This document shows positions 1 through 7,361 of a DNA stretch of 64,000 nt, in pieces. The notes under the pieces were generated by a model that was given only the letters and a program-made list of their open reading frames with translations, was not told the origin of the DNA and made no database searches. Source of the DNA: Stenotrophomonas maltophilia (lineage in GTDB: Bacteria > Pseudomonadota > Gammaproteobacteria > Xanthomonadales > Xanthomonadaceae); the NCBI RefSeq assembly GCF_002799155.1, contig NZ_NERD01000002.1, positions 1,984,001-2,048,000 on the forward strand, written 5' to 3'. The translations under genes were made by a program, and so were the position numbers. Numbering within the stretch: position 1 is the first letter of the stretch; every line of letters starts with the position of its first letter.

Positions 1-1429
1 AGCGGCGACCGTCCTCAGCGGTGATGCCGGTCAGGTGCTGGGGGAAGTCCTGGTTCTCGTAGTGATATGTCCGCACACCACCACCCGCATAGGTCACCGT
101 GGCGACCTGGTTCTGCGGCGTGTAGGTATAGGTGGCGAGCGCAATGCCTTCGACCAGGACCGAGCTGATCAGCGCCTCGTAGTCGTTGGACTGGTAGACG
201 AACTCCAGCGTGCGGCCACTGCTGTGGGTGACGGCCGCCAGGCGGTCGCTGTCATCGTAGATATAGGTCAGCGACGTACCATCCGGGAAGCGCTTGGCGG
301 CAAGACGCCCGTCTGCGCCGAAGGTCGAGATGGAGCCCGCCGAGTACAGTGTCCAGTTGCCGTTCTGGACCAGACGATCCCCGCTATCGTCATCCGCCTC
401 GTAGGCTTGGCCGATCTTCTTGAACGCCCGCTGGAAGCCGGTGCTTTCAATGATGCCAACGCTGTCAACGCCATCCAGCGCCAGGTGGGCGCCCAGCGAA
501 TGGGTCCAGCCATAACCGAAGCCACCGGAGGACGTGGAAATGCCGGAGTGATAGAAACGCGTCAGTGCGATCCAGCCCAGATCGAAGTCCGGCGCAATCT
601 CATACTTCTCGCCCGTTTTAACATCACATGGGTTGCCGACATTGCCGTCGCAGGTACCGCCGTTGGAGGCCGGGTCATTGTCGGGAATCGGACTCATGTT
701 CGCAGCTGTATCGTTGCGGGACATGGGGCAGTTACCGTTGCCGCCGTCCTTGTCGCACTTCTGCGACTTCGAGGTGATGGTCGCAACGAAGTCCTCGTTG
801 ACGCAGGCGTTGTGCTTGTTGGACCACTGAGTGAGCGGAATCGGGCAGTTCAAGCGCCGGGTACGCGCGACCGCAACCGTCCCGGTATACGGGGTGCAGG
901 GCGATTCAGCCGTATTGTTGCCAGCCATTGAAGTCAGATCGTAGTAGCGTGACTCGATGACACCTTCCTGATCGGGCGAAGCCGCAAACCAATCGCCAGA
1001 CGGAGTGACCGCCGCCCCGGGGCACACGGGATTGCTGGCTTGTTGGTCCGCAAGAAAATCGGCCACCATCGCCTCTTCCGTCGGGAATATGTCACGCCCG
1101 ATGTAGGACCAGTCCGGGTCGGAGGGCTGCGCCTTCCCCATCCAGTAGGTAATCGACGTGTTTCCGTTCAAGTCCACGACTTTCGACTTGATCTTGTCGA
1201 CAGACTGCCAGCCGAACTGGAACTCCGGCGGGAACGGGCTGGGCGCCGGCAGGTTCTTGATGGCGGCCACCGCAGCCTGTTGGGTCTTGTATTGCGTCGC
1301 ATCGCCGCCGGGCTGCGAAATACGCCAGGTGATCTTGCTTTCCTGCGCCTGTGCCACTGCAGGAGCGAAGCAGCCGACGGCAACAACGGTCAGCGCGGCA
1401 CGCGAGAAACTCTTCAGTCGTTCCAACAT
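1..1429 (-). CDS. RHS-repeat protein, N-terminal part (runs off the left edge)
   Basis: About 476 residues are visible. The ATG at 1429-1427 opens a classical signal peptide (hydrophobic stretch, then AQAQ), so the product is exported. A Cys-rich region follows (several CP and CD pairs around residues 170-260), then a DUF6531-like RHS entry segment (CDVKTGEKYE, then FYHSG and FGYGWTHSLGAHL). YD-type repeats start near residue 370 (RLAAKRFPDGTSLTYIYDD, YTYTPQNQVATVTYAGG) and continue past base 1. RHS proteins form a beta-cocoon shell, often with a polymorphic C-terminal toxin, but that end lies outside the window, so toxin or adhesin status cannot be judged. A Sec signal instead of a PAAR/VgrG-type N-terminus argues against delivery as a type VI effector. 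The frame is open from 1429 to 1 with no stop. Confidence 0.85.
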   Translation of the reverse strand, partial: MLERLKSFSRAALTVVAVGCFAPAVAQAQESKITWRISQPGGDATQYKTQQAAVAAIKNLPAPSPFPPEFQFGWQSVDKIKSKVVDLNGNTSITYWMGKAQPSDPDWSYIGRDIFPTEEAMVADFLADQQASNPVCPGAAVTPSGDWFAASPDQEGVIESRYYDLTSMAGNNTAESPCTPYTGTVAVARTRRLNCPIPLTQWSNKHNACVNEDFVATITSKSQKCDKDGGNGNCPMSRNDTAANMSPIPDNDPASNGGTCDGNVGNPCDVKTGEKYEIAPDFDLGWIALTRFYHSGISTSSGGFGYGWTHSLGAHLALDGVDSVGIIESTGFQRAFKKIGQAYEADDDSGDRLVQNGNWTLYSAGSISTFGADGRLAAKRFPDGTSLTYIYDDSDRLAAVTHSSGRTLEFVYQSNDYEALISSVLVEGIALATYTYTPQNQVATVTYAGGGVRTYHYENQDFPQHLTGITAEDGRR

Positions 1430-1783
1430 CCCTGTTCTCCTTCCTGGACGAACACAGCGCCGGCGGGAACGAGAACGCGGGGTGCTCCCGCGTCATGCTT
1501 CGGATCGTCCCTGGTCCGGAATGCGGCAGTGCCACATGCCGCCTTTATCGTTGAGGACGCTTTCACATACAAGTGTGGAGACGCGGAATCGATCACAGAT
1601 TCAAGCATCCATAGCCATTCAGCGGGCTGCGTCCTGTCCCCATGACTTCCTGCACAGGGAGTCAGTGTTATACCTCACTACATTACCAGTACGACCTGTC
1701 GCGAGGTCGGCAGGCTGCGGCGCTCCGCTACAGACCTGACCCATCGGAAGGGCTGGCACGCGTCACGGCCCAGGGGAATGGCA
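1430..1783. other. Intergenic, divergent promoters
   Basis: This 354-base gap separates the RHS gene and the divergent hydrolase gene, so it should hold both promoters. I see a perfect 6-base inverted repeat at 1692-1709 (CGACCT/AGGTCG) and a weaker one near 1648-1667 (GACTTCC/GGGAGTC). I recognise no RNA gene or known operator. Confidence 0.5.
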
Positions 1784-2602
1784 ATGAAAAGCAGCCGAGT
1801 GACGTTGTGGGTGCTGGCCGCGGTGATGGCCGCTGCAGGCACCGCCCACGCAGGGGAAATCCAGGTGGATCGGGGCGCCTACGCACTGCAGGCCGAAGAG
1901 ACCGGCGCCGGCCAGATCACCGTGGTCTTTGAATCCGGTTTCGGGCAGGGCGCGGGCGCCTGGAAGGAGGTGGTTGCGGGTCTCGGGCGCGAGTACCACA
2001 GCATCACCTACGCCCGTGCAGGACTCGGCAAGTCCGGCAGCGACGGTCACCCCAAGCGCATCGATGCGCATCTGGCCGACCTCACGGCCGTGATCGATAC
2101 GCTCGCTCCCGGTCGCCGCGTTGTGCTGGTGGGTCATTCCTATGGCGGCCTGCTGGCCACGGAGTTTGCACGCCGCCATCCGGAGCGCCTGCAGGGCCTG
2201 GTGCTGGTGGACCCGGCCACGATGGGGCAGCGCCATGCGTTCAAGCATGCCGACAGTGCCCGCGTGCAGGCAGACGATGCCCAGCTGCGGGCAATGCTGC
2301 CGCCGACCATGGCCACCGACTATGCCGTGCTGACCGAACAACTGGATGCACCCGGGGCGGAAACCCCGCGCTCAATGCCGGACGTGCCGGTGGCGCTGCT
2401 GACTGCAACCCAGCTGGCTGCCGAACCGCTGTTCTTCGAAGAAACCGCAGCGGGCAAGGAGCTCTGGAAGGCCCAGCACGCCCTGCTCTTCTCGGGGTTC
2501 ACGCGCGGCTCGCACCGCTACCTGGCAACCGGGCACACGCTCCAGCGCGAGGATCCTGCTGCGGTGGTGGCCGCCATCAGAAATGTTGTGGACCAGCCCT
2601 AG
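1784..2602 (+). CDS. Secreted alpha/beta hydrolase
   Basis: 272 residues. I start at ATG 1784 because AGGGG at 1772-1776 lies 7 bases upstream; the in-frame ATG at 1778 would sit on top of it. A signal peptide ends at TAHA, near residue 23. The core is an alpha/beta-hydrolase fold: an HG-less oxyanion segment (FESGFGQG), the nucleophile elbow GHSYGG with the catalytic Ser, the cap region, and a likely catalytic His near the C-terminus (GSHRYLATGH). Substrate cannot be deduced; esterase, lactonase or lipase-like activity in the periplasm is possible. It stands alone, divergent from the RHS gene. Confidence 0.85.
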   Translation: MKSSRVTLWVLAAVMAAAGTAHAGEIQVDRGAYALQAEETGAGQITVVFESGFGQGAGAWKEVVAGLGREYHSITYARAGLGKSGSDGHPKRIDAHLADLTAVIDTLAPGRRVVLVGHSYGGLLATEFARRHPERLQGLVLVDPATMGQRHAFKHADSARVQADDAQLRAMLPPTMATDYAVLTEQLDAPGAETPRSMPDVPVALLTATQLAAEPLFFEETAAGKELWKAQHALLFSGFTRGSHRYLATGHTLQREDPAAVVAAIRNVVDQP

Positions 2603-2645
2603 CGCCCTGCGACAACGCACTTCATGACCGCGACCGCCCTGGCCG

Positions 2646-2939
2646 TCAGCGCCTGCGCCCCCGACGTCGCACCTGCCTCCGCGGCTGCCCGGCATGCAGG
2701 CCCTCCCGCAGTGCGATATGCCCGAGCATCAGCGCCGCGGCAAAGAGCCCCATCGCCACCAGCATTTCGAATCCGCGATCACCAAAGAGCAGGCGGATGG
2801 AGATCTGCAGTGAGCACAGCCTGCCGCAGCGCAGGCCCTGCTCGTTGAAGCCATGGATGAGCACCAGTACGCCCATCAGCCCGCACAACGCCATCAGGGC
2901 CAGGCTTGCGATGAAGATGAAAGGTCGATGGATGCGCAT
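2646..2939 (-). CDS. Small two-helix membrane protein
   Basis: 97 residues with two hydrophobic segments, about residues 7-27 (IFIASLALMALCGLMGVLVL) and 58-77 (MLVAMGLFAAALMLGHIA), and a very basic Arg-rich tail. No family recognised. GACGAG precedes the ATG at 2939 with short spacing. It follows a broken small reading frame on the same strand (ending at 2957). Composition matches a real inner-membrane protein better than chance, but the gene is short and unsupported by homology. Confidence 0.55.
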   Translation of the reverse strand: MRIHRPFIFIASLALMALCGLMGVLVLIHGFNEQGLRCGRLCSLQISIRLLFGDRGFEMLVAMGLFAAALMLGHIALREGLHAGQPRRQVRRRGRRR

Positions 2940-2956
2940 GCGCTCGTCGCGGTCTT

Positions 2957-3125
2957 CTAGGGTGATGTCCAGCGCGACGTTGCGAGCACGCGATCGGAAG
3001 CATCCAGCTCCACCGACCAGGCCTCGGTATCCAGGCCCAACCGGTTCTCATACCACCATCGCTGCGCACAGCGACCACTGGATCCCCTGCTGGCATAGCG
3101 GCTGAAGCACGCGCCCGCGCATCAT
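2957..3125 (-). pseudogene. Frameshifted small gene remnant
   Basis: Two partial frames on the minus strand join into one protein-like sequence. From the ATG at 3125 one frame reads MMRGRVLQPLCQQGIQWSLC. Near 3065 the sense passes to another frame (QRWWYENRLGLDTEAWSVEL) and runs to the TAG at 2957. Joined, they would give about 55 residues with Trp/Tyr content and ending typical of a small envelope protein. Restoring one frame needs a +1 or -2 change near 3065. It could instead be two unrelated chance frames. Confidence 0.35.
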
Positions 3126-3229
3126 CCGCGCAGACCCTATTCAACGTCAAACCGGCCTGTTGCGGCGCCCGGCATCCGTGCTAGCGTGCGCCGACCGATG
3201 ATTCAGGATGAACACAGGGACGCCCGTCG

Positions 3230-3424
3230 ATGGCAGGCAAAAGACGGAAGGACAGGATCGCGCAGGAGATCGGCCTGTTCATGCAGCAGTACGCGCGCAA
3301 GGCGCAGCGGCATACCGAACCCAACGACCGGCCGTACGATCGGAAACTGGAAGAGCGGTTCAAGCGCTTGCCACCGGAAGAACTGGGTAGGCTGCTTTCT
3401 GGAGAAGAGGACGACGATGACTAG
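3230..3424 (+). CDS. Small charged hypothetical protein
   Basis: 64 residues, mostly helical and highly charged: basic at the N-terminus (MAGKRRKDRIAQEI), with an acidic tail (GEEDDDD). No signal peptide or membrane segment. Its stop overlaps the next gene by 8 bases (3417-3424), which suggests translational coupling to the lipoprotein downstream. The amphipathic pattern and absence of rare residues make it a credible gene; function unknown. Confidence 0.65.
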   Translation: MAGKRRKDRIAQEIGLFMQQYARKAQRHTEPNDRPYDRKLEERFKRLPPEELGRLLSGEEDDDD

Positions 3425-3863
3425 CCCCGCCGGAATAGCCAGGCGCACCATCGTCGTGACAGTCTGTAGCGCGCTATGCGCCTGCGGCCTGGTGATGGAC
3501 AGTTCGTTCGACACCCTGCAGCAGGCCATCGACTCCGACATGGTGAACAAGGGATGGATTCCCGGCTGGGTGCCCCACGAGGCGACCGACCTGCGCGAGG
3601 TGCACGACCTCGACTCAAACACCAGCGCGCTGGCGTTCACCAAGCCCCGTGTTGTGCTGCTGAAGTTGCCTGCCGATTGCCAAGCGACCGCGTCCGGCGA
3701 CAGCGATCCTGTTGCGTTCGATCGATCCTGGTGGCCGGGTGAGGGGACGCTCAACGAGTCATACAGGGTCTTTCGCTGCACGCCCGAATCCGGAAAATCA
3801 GTTTTCGTCGCGGTGAACAGAAACGAAGACCGCGTGCTTTTCTGGCGGGCGTACCCGCGCTGA
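3417..3863 (+). CDS. Predicted lipoprotein of unknown function
   Basis: 148 residues starting at ATG 3417 inside the 3' end of the preceding gene. The N-terminus (MTSPAGIARRTIVVTVCSAL) is followed by LCAC, a plausible though non-canonical lipobox, so it may be a lipoprotein. The mature part is Trp-rich and contains two Cys (about residues 83 and 115) that could pair. It resembles no family I can name. A longer in-frame start at 3186 exists, but that extension overlaps the preceding gene and looks non-coding. Confidence 0.7.
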   Translation: MTSPAGIARRTIVVTVCSALCACGLVMDSSFDTLQQAIDSDMVNKGWIPGWVPHEATDLREVHDLDSNTSALAFTKPRVVLLKLPADCQATASGDSDPVAFDRSWWPGEGTLNESYRVFRCTPESGKSVFVAVNRNEDRVLFWRAYPR

Positions 3864-3901
3864 TGCGCTTGCGCAGCCATTCTTCCCATCAGGATTGACC
3901 G

Positions 3902-4429
3902 ATGTCCATCACGCATGCACGTTTTGCCACCGTTGCCCTCTGCCTTTGCGCCTGCCTGCCGGCCTACGCCACGCAGAACGCACCCGCCGACGTCAAGGCC
4001 ATCGAACAGGTGGTCGAATCGTTCCGCACCTCGCTGATCAACAAGGACAAGCCGACCTACATGGGGCTGTTCTTCTCGGATAAACCCGAAGACATCGGCT
4101 GGCAGGTCGTCTCCGAGGATGTACGCCTGCAGGACATCCGCAAGGCCAAGCCCGATGCGATCAAGGCACGGCAGATTCCCGCCAACAACTTCATCGCGCT
4201 GATCGACGGGGCGGTGGCCTCGCCGAAGCCGAAGGAGGAGACATTCTCCAACACGAAGATCGAGACGGATGGCGATGTGGCCTCGGTATCGTTCGACTAC
4301 AGCTTCCACGACGATGGAGTGAAGACCAACTGGGGCAAGGAGATGTGGCAGCTGGTCCGCACCGAGCGGGGCTGGAAGATCTTCTCGGTGATCTACTCGA
4401 TGCGTGATTCACGCAGCCCGGCCGAATGA
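3902..4429 (+). CDS. Secreted NTF2/SnoaL-like protein
   Basis: 175 residues with a signal peptide ending near AYAT (residue 24). The mature domain has the shape of an NTF2-like cone fold: an N-terminal helix with an AIEQVVESFRTSLINKDK motif, a middle helix, and a C-terminal beta pattern ending in WQLVRTERGWKIFSVIYSMR, the usual SnoaL/DUF4440-type ending. Such proteins bind small ligands or act as isomerases; the ligand is unknown. It follows the small lipoprotein gene by 38 bases on the same strand. Confidence 0.75.
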   Translation: MSITHARFATVALCLCACLPAYATQNAPADVKAIEQVVESFRTSLINKDKPTYMGLFFSDKPEDIGWQVVSEDVRLQDIRKAKPDAIKARQIPANNFIALIDGAVASPKPKEETFSNTKIETDGDVASVSFDYSFHDDGVKTNWGKEMWQLVRTERGWKIFSVIYSMRDSRSPAE

Positions 4430-4479
4430 GTGATCTGCCAGACTGAAGCCCACCGTTTACCCACGCCAGCCAGACCCCG

Positions 4480-5106
4480 ATGACACGGATTGCCGACCTC
4501 AACGCCGACCAGCTCGCCCACCACGCGCTCAACATCTTCATCGCCCAGGGCCGCCATGTGGAAGGCGCCCGCGTGATCTACCGGGCGCTGCAACTGGACC
4601 CGCATCATCCCGGTGCGCTGCGCTGCCTGAGCGATTTCCTGGCCCACGAGGGCACCGAGCCCTTCGCGGCAGCCACGCTGGAGCACGCTCTGTCCGGCGC
4701 AGTTCCGTTGACAGACGATGCGCGCCGGATGCTGGATGACCTGCGCTTCCTCGACATCTGGTCCTGGGGGTTTTCGCGGCACGTCTCCGGCGAAGCCAAC
4801 CTCAGCGGCGACGCCTTCCAGCAGCGCGAGGACTTCGTCTTCGATGGCCCGGCCTATGCCGCCTTCCTCAACACGGTCACCGAGCCGGCCGGTTCATTGC
4901 AGGGTGCCTTCCAGGCGGCCGTCCGCATCTGCGGGTTGATGCCCGGCCTGCTGCGTCATGCGGAGAAGGACAATCCTGCGTTCGATGACGTGCTGCGGTC
5001 CTCCGACTTCGTGGAGACCGAGGCGTACCCGGCATGGCTGGCCTCGCCGACGAATGAGCTCGACACCCTCGACCAGGCCATCCAGGCGCAGCGCCAGGCC
5101 GGCTGA
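4480..5106 (+). CDS. TPR-like hypothetical protein
   Basis: 208 residues, cytosolic. The first 60 residues look like a tetratricopeptide repeat (HVEGARVIYRALQLDPHHPG). The rest is helical and Trp/Phe-rich (LDIWSWGFSR, REDFVFDGPAYAAFLN) without a family I recognise. No signal or membrane segment. It lies 50 bases after the NTF2-like gene and 82 bases before dgkA. Confidence 0.7.
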   Translation: MTRIADLNADQLAHHALNIFIAQGRHVEGARVIYRALQLDPHHPGALRCLSDFLAHEGTEPFAAATLEHALSGAVPLTDDARRMLDDLRFLDIWSWGFSRHVSGEANLSGDAFQQREDFVFDGPAYAAFLNTVTEPAGSLQGAFQAAVRICGLMPGLLRHAEKDNPAFDDVLRSSDFVETEAYPAWLASPTNELDTLDQAIQAQRQAG

Positions 5107-5188
5107 AGGAAAATCCAACGGGCGTCCGACGCTTTCCCGACGCCCGCCTGTACATCCTGTCGTGAGGTCAATTCATGGCAGGAGCGGC

Positions 5189-5581
5189 ATGCAGCCACCT
5201 CACCCCAGGGACAGCGGCAAGTACCCGCACGGCAAGACCGGGCTTGCCCGCATCTTCCATACGCTGATCCATTCGCGCGATGGCTTCATCGCCACCTTCC
5301 GTGGCGAAGCGGCCTTCCGGCAGCTGTTGCTGCTGCATGCGCTGCTGATCGCCACCGCCTTCCTGCTGGACATCAGCCGCGTCGAACGTGCTGTGGTGCT
5401 GGCGGTCTGCTTCATCAGCCTGCTGGTGGAGCTGCTCAATTCGGCCATCGAAGCGGTGGTCGACCGCATCTCGCTTGACCACCACCCACTGTCCAAGAAC
5501 GCCAAGGACATGGGCAGCGCCGCACAGACCACCGCACTGCTGATGGTCGGCACGGTGTGGGGCGTGATCCTGCTGGGCTAG
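5189..5581 (+). CDS. dgkA: Diacylglycerol kinase
   Basis: 130 residues, close to the usual ~120 of the family. DgkA is a trimeric inner-membrane enzyme that phosphorylates diacylglycerol to phosphatidate with ATP, recycling the lipid released during osmoregulated glycan synthesis. The signature is visible: an N-terminal amphipathic helix with FHTLIHSRDGF, the catalytic Glu stretch ELLNSAIEAVVDRIS, and three membrane helices. GGAG at 5181-5184 supports ATG 5189. A GTAG palindrome follows the stop. Confidence 0.95.
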   Translation: MQPPHPRDSGKYPHGKTGLARIFHTLIHSRDGFIATFRGEAAFRQLLLLHALLIATAFLLDISRVERAVVLAVCFISLLVELLNSAIEAVVDRISLDHHPLSKNAKDMGSAAQTTALLMVGTVWGVILLG

Positions 5582-5595
5582 CTCACGCCCGAGCC

Positions 5596-5618
5596 GCCGG
5601 GCAGGGCCCGGCGCTACC
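5596..5618. repeat. GTAG palindrome (SMAG-like), probable terminator
   Basis: Inverted repeat GCCGGGC/GCCCGGC followed by GCGCTACC (GGTAGCGC on the other strand). It sits between convergent dgkA and the M14 gene and could act as a bidirectional terminator. Same family as the elements at 32313 and 36245. Confidence 0.65.
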
Positions 5619-5631
5619 TCGTGTTGCTGCG

Positions 5632-6552
5632 TTACTGCGCCGCCAGGGCGAAATCCAGGCCCGCGCACACCGCCGCCACCTGGGCGTCGTTGCATTCCTG
5701 CGGGTTGGTGCGCGGGCTGTCCGGGTAGACCTCGGTGGTGGTGGCAAAGCGCGCGTCGGTGAAGCCGGCGCAGGCGCCGATCGAGCGCGATTCGCCCCAG
5801 ACCACGCCCGGCGACTGCAGCGGCAAGCCGACCAGGTTGCCTTCGGCGTCGGCCGGCGCGATGTGGGTGACCGGGGCAACGGCGGTGATCAATGCCTTCT
5901 GGAACTCGGCCTGCGGGTCTTCGCTGTTGCCGATCACGTAGAAGCCATCCGGAATGGTGTCGCGCTCGAACGGCTTGCCGTCGCGGGCGCAGCGCGCCGG
6001 ATCGAACTCGTGCAGGTCGCTGTCGGTGGTCTCGTGCAGGTCCAGGTGCACCAGCAGGTTCGGCTTGCGCTCGGCCACCCAGCGCATCAGCGCGGCGGCT
6101 TCCTCGATCTGGCCGCCGTCACGGAAGCTGCGGTTCGGGTCGATGGCATCCGGGTTCCAGCGCTGGATGCGCTCGTAGCCCCACGGGCTGACGCACGGTG
6201 CCACGATCAGGTTCAACCGGCCCAGGTAACGCTCGGCCTGCTGCTCCAGGAACTGCAGGGCGCCATGCACGCCGCTGGTCTCGTAGCCATGCACGCCGCC
6301 GGTGATCAGCGCGGTCGGCAGCGCCGGGTTCCAGTCGTGGTTGACCACGGCGAACAGCGGGTAATGGTCCGGCGCATAGTCCAGCTGGCCGTACTGGATC
6401 ACATCGAAGCTGTCGTCCAGGCGTTCAAGCGCGGCCACTACATCGTCGTGGTAGCTGCGCTGGCGCTGCTGGCGGGCCCGCCACTGTGCGCGTTCCGCGT
6501 CGCCCCAGGGCTGTCCGGGGGTGCCGATCGGGTAGAACTGCGCAACAGTCAT
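5632..6552 (-). CDS. M14-family metallocarboxypeptidase-like protein (paralogue 1)
   Basis: 306 residues, cytosolic. Zinc-site motifs of the M14 / succinylglutamate-desuccinylase fold are clear: TGGVHGYETSG (His and Glu ligands) near residue 88 and LLVHLDLHETTDSD (third His ligand) near 172, with the DPNR substrate-binding loop between them. It likely cleaves an amide next to a carboxylate, but the substrate is unknown. A close relative of the same length is at 49205-50125, so this is an old duplication. Both carry the N-terminal YPIGTPGQPWG / YPVGTPGQPWG signature and the C-terminal ATTTEVYPDSPR block. Confidence 0.85.
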   Translation of the reverse strand: MTVAQFYPIGTPGQPWGDAERAQWRARQQRQRSYHDDVVAALERLDDSFDVIQYGQLDYAPDHYPLFAVVNHDWNPALPTALITGGVHGYETSGVHGALQFLEQQAERYLGRLNLIVAPCVSPWGYERIQRWNPDAIDPNRSFRDGGQIEEAAALMRWVAERKPNLLVHLDLHETTDSDLHEFDPARCARDGKPFERDTIPDGFYVIGNSEDPQAEFQKALITAVAPVTHIAPADAEGNLVGLPLQSPGVVWGESRSIGACAGFTDARFATTTEVYPDSPRTNPQECNDAQVAAVCAGLDFALAAQ

Positions 6553-6697
6553 TGGGTACTCCAGGGGTCGAACGGATGGGTGCAGCCGGACATTCTAAGC
6601 CCTGTCGCGCCTGCGGGTGCCCTCCCCCCGGCCCCGCCTTCATCCAGGCCGGGTCATCTGGTTGTAAAATCAGCGGTTTTTGGCCCCTCACACCTTG

Positions 6698-7351
6698 ATG
6701 GCGAAAGCAGCGCAGCCGGTCCTGGGTGGACCGGAATTCCTCCGCCTGCTCGCCCGTCTCAGCGACGGCGCGATGCCGGCCAGCAGTCCCGCCCTGACCG
6801 ATCGCCTCGGCCAGTGGGTGGACTGGAGCCGTGCCGTGGCCCTGTCCGGCGCGCTCGGCGGACGCCTGCCCGAGCCGGGTGAGGCCACCGAAGCGGCCGG
6901 GGATGTGCTGGACGACTGCGCCCAGGCCCATGCCAGCCTGCTGGCCTCGATCAGCGAGGATGCCGAGGCCGAGCGCCTGCTCGACCTGGCCGAAGCCGCC
7001 GCCGCACCCAACTTCGCCTCGCTGCGCCAGCGCTACCGGGTGCTGCAGCAGGCCATCCAGACCGCCACCGGGCGCCTGCGCGGCCGCCTGCGCGACCAGC
7101 TGGTGCAGGTTTCACCCGAGCTGGCACGGCTGGCCGAGGTCGACGCAGTGATGGAGCAGACCCTCACCCCGCGCGAGCACAGCCTGCTGGCCACTGCGCC
7201 GGCGGTGCTCGGCGCCCGTTTTGAACGCGTGCACGGCCAGCCCGGTTGGCGCGCGGCCTTCCGCCATGACATGCGCACACTGCTGCTCGCCGAGCTGCAG
7301 CTGCGCTTCCACCCGATCGAAGGGCTGCAAGACGCCCTGCGCTCCCACTGA
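6698..7351 (+). CDS. DUF3348 family protein
   Basis: 217 residues, soluble and almost entirely helical, Ala/Leu/Arg-rich. It matches what I know of DUF3348, a family found beside DUF802 and OmpA genes in Xanthomonadaceae and Burkholderia relatives. I use ATG 6698; an in-frame TTG at 6680 is less likely. A TGTAAAAT element at 6663-6670 could be the -10 of the operon promoter. Only 10 bases separate its stop from the next start. First gene of a four-gene unit; probably a cytosolic partner of the motor-like complex. Confidence 0.8.
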   Translation: MAKAAQPVLGGPEFLRLLARLSDGAMPASSPALTDRLGQWVDWSRAVALSGALGGRLPEPGEATEAAGDVLDDCAQAHASLLASISEDAEAERLLDLAEAAAAPNFASLRQRYRVLQQAIQTATGRLRGRLRDQLVQVSPELARLAEVDAVMEQTLTPREHSLLATAPAVLGARFERVHGQPGWRAAFRHDMRTLLLAELQLRFHPIEGLQDALRSH

Positions 7352-7361
7352 CCGGAACACC

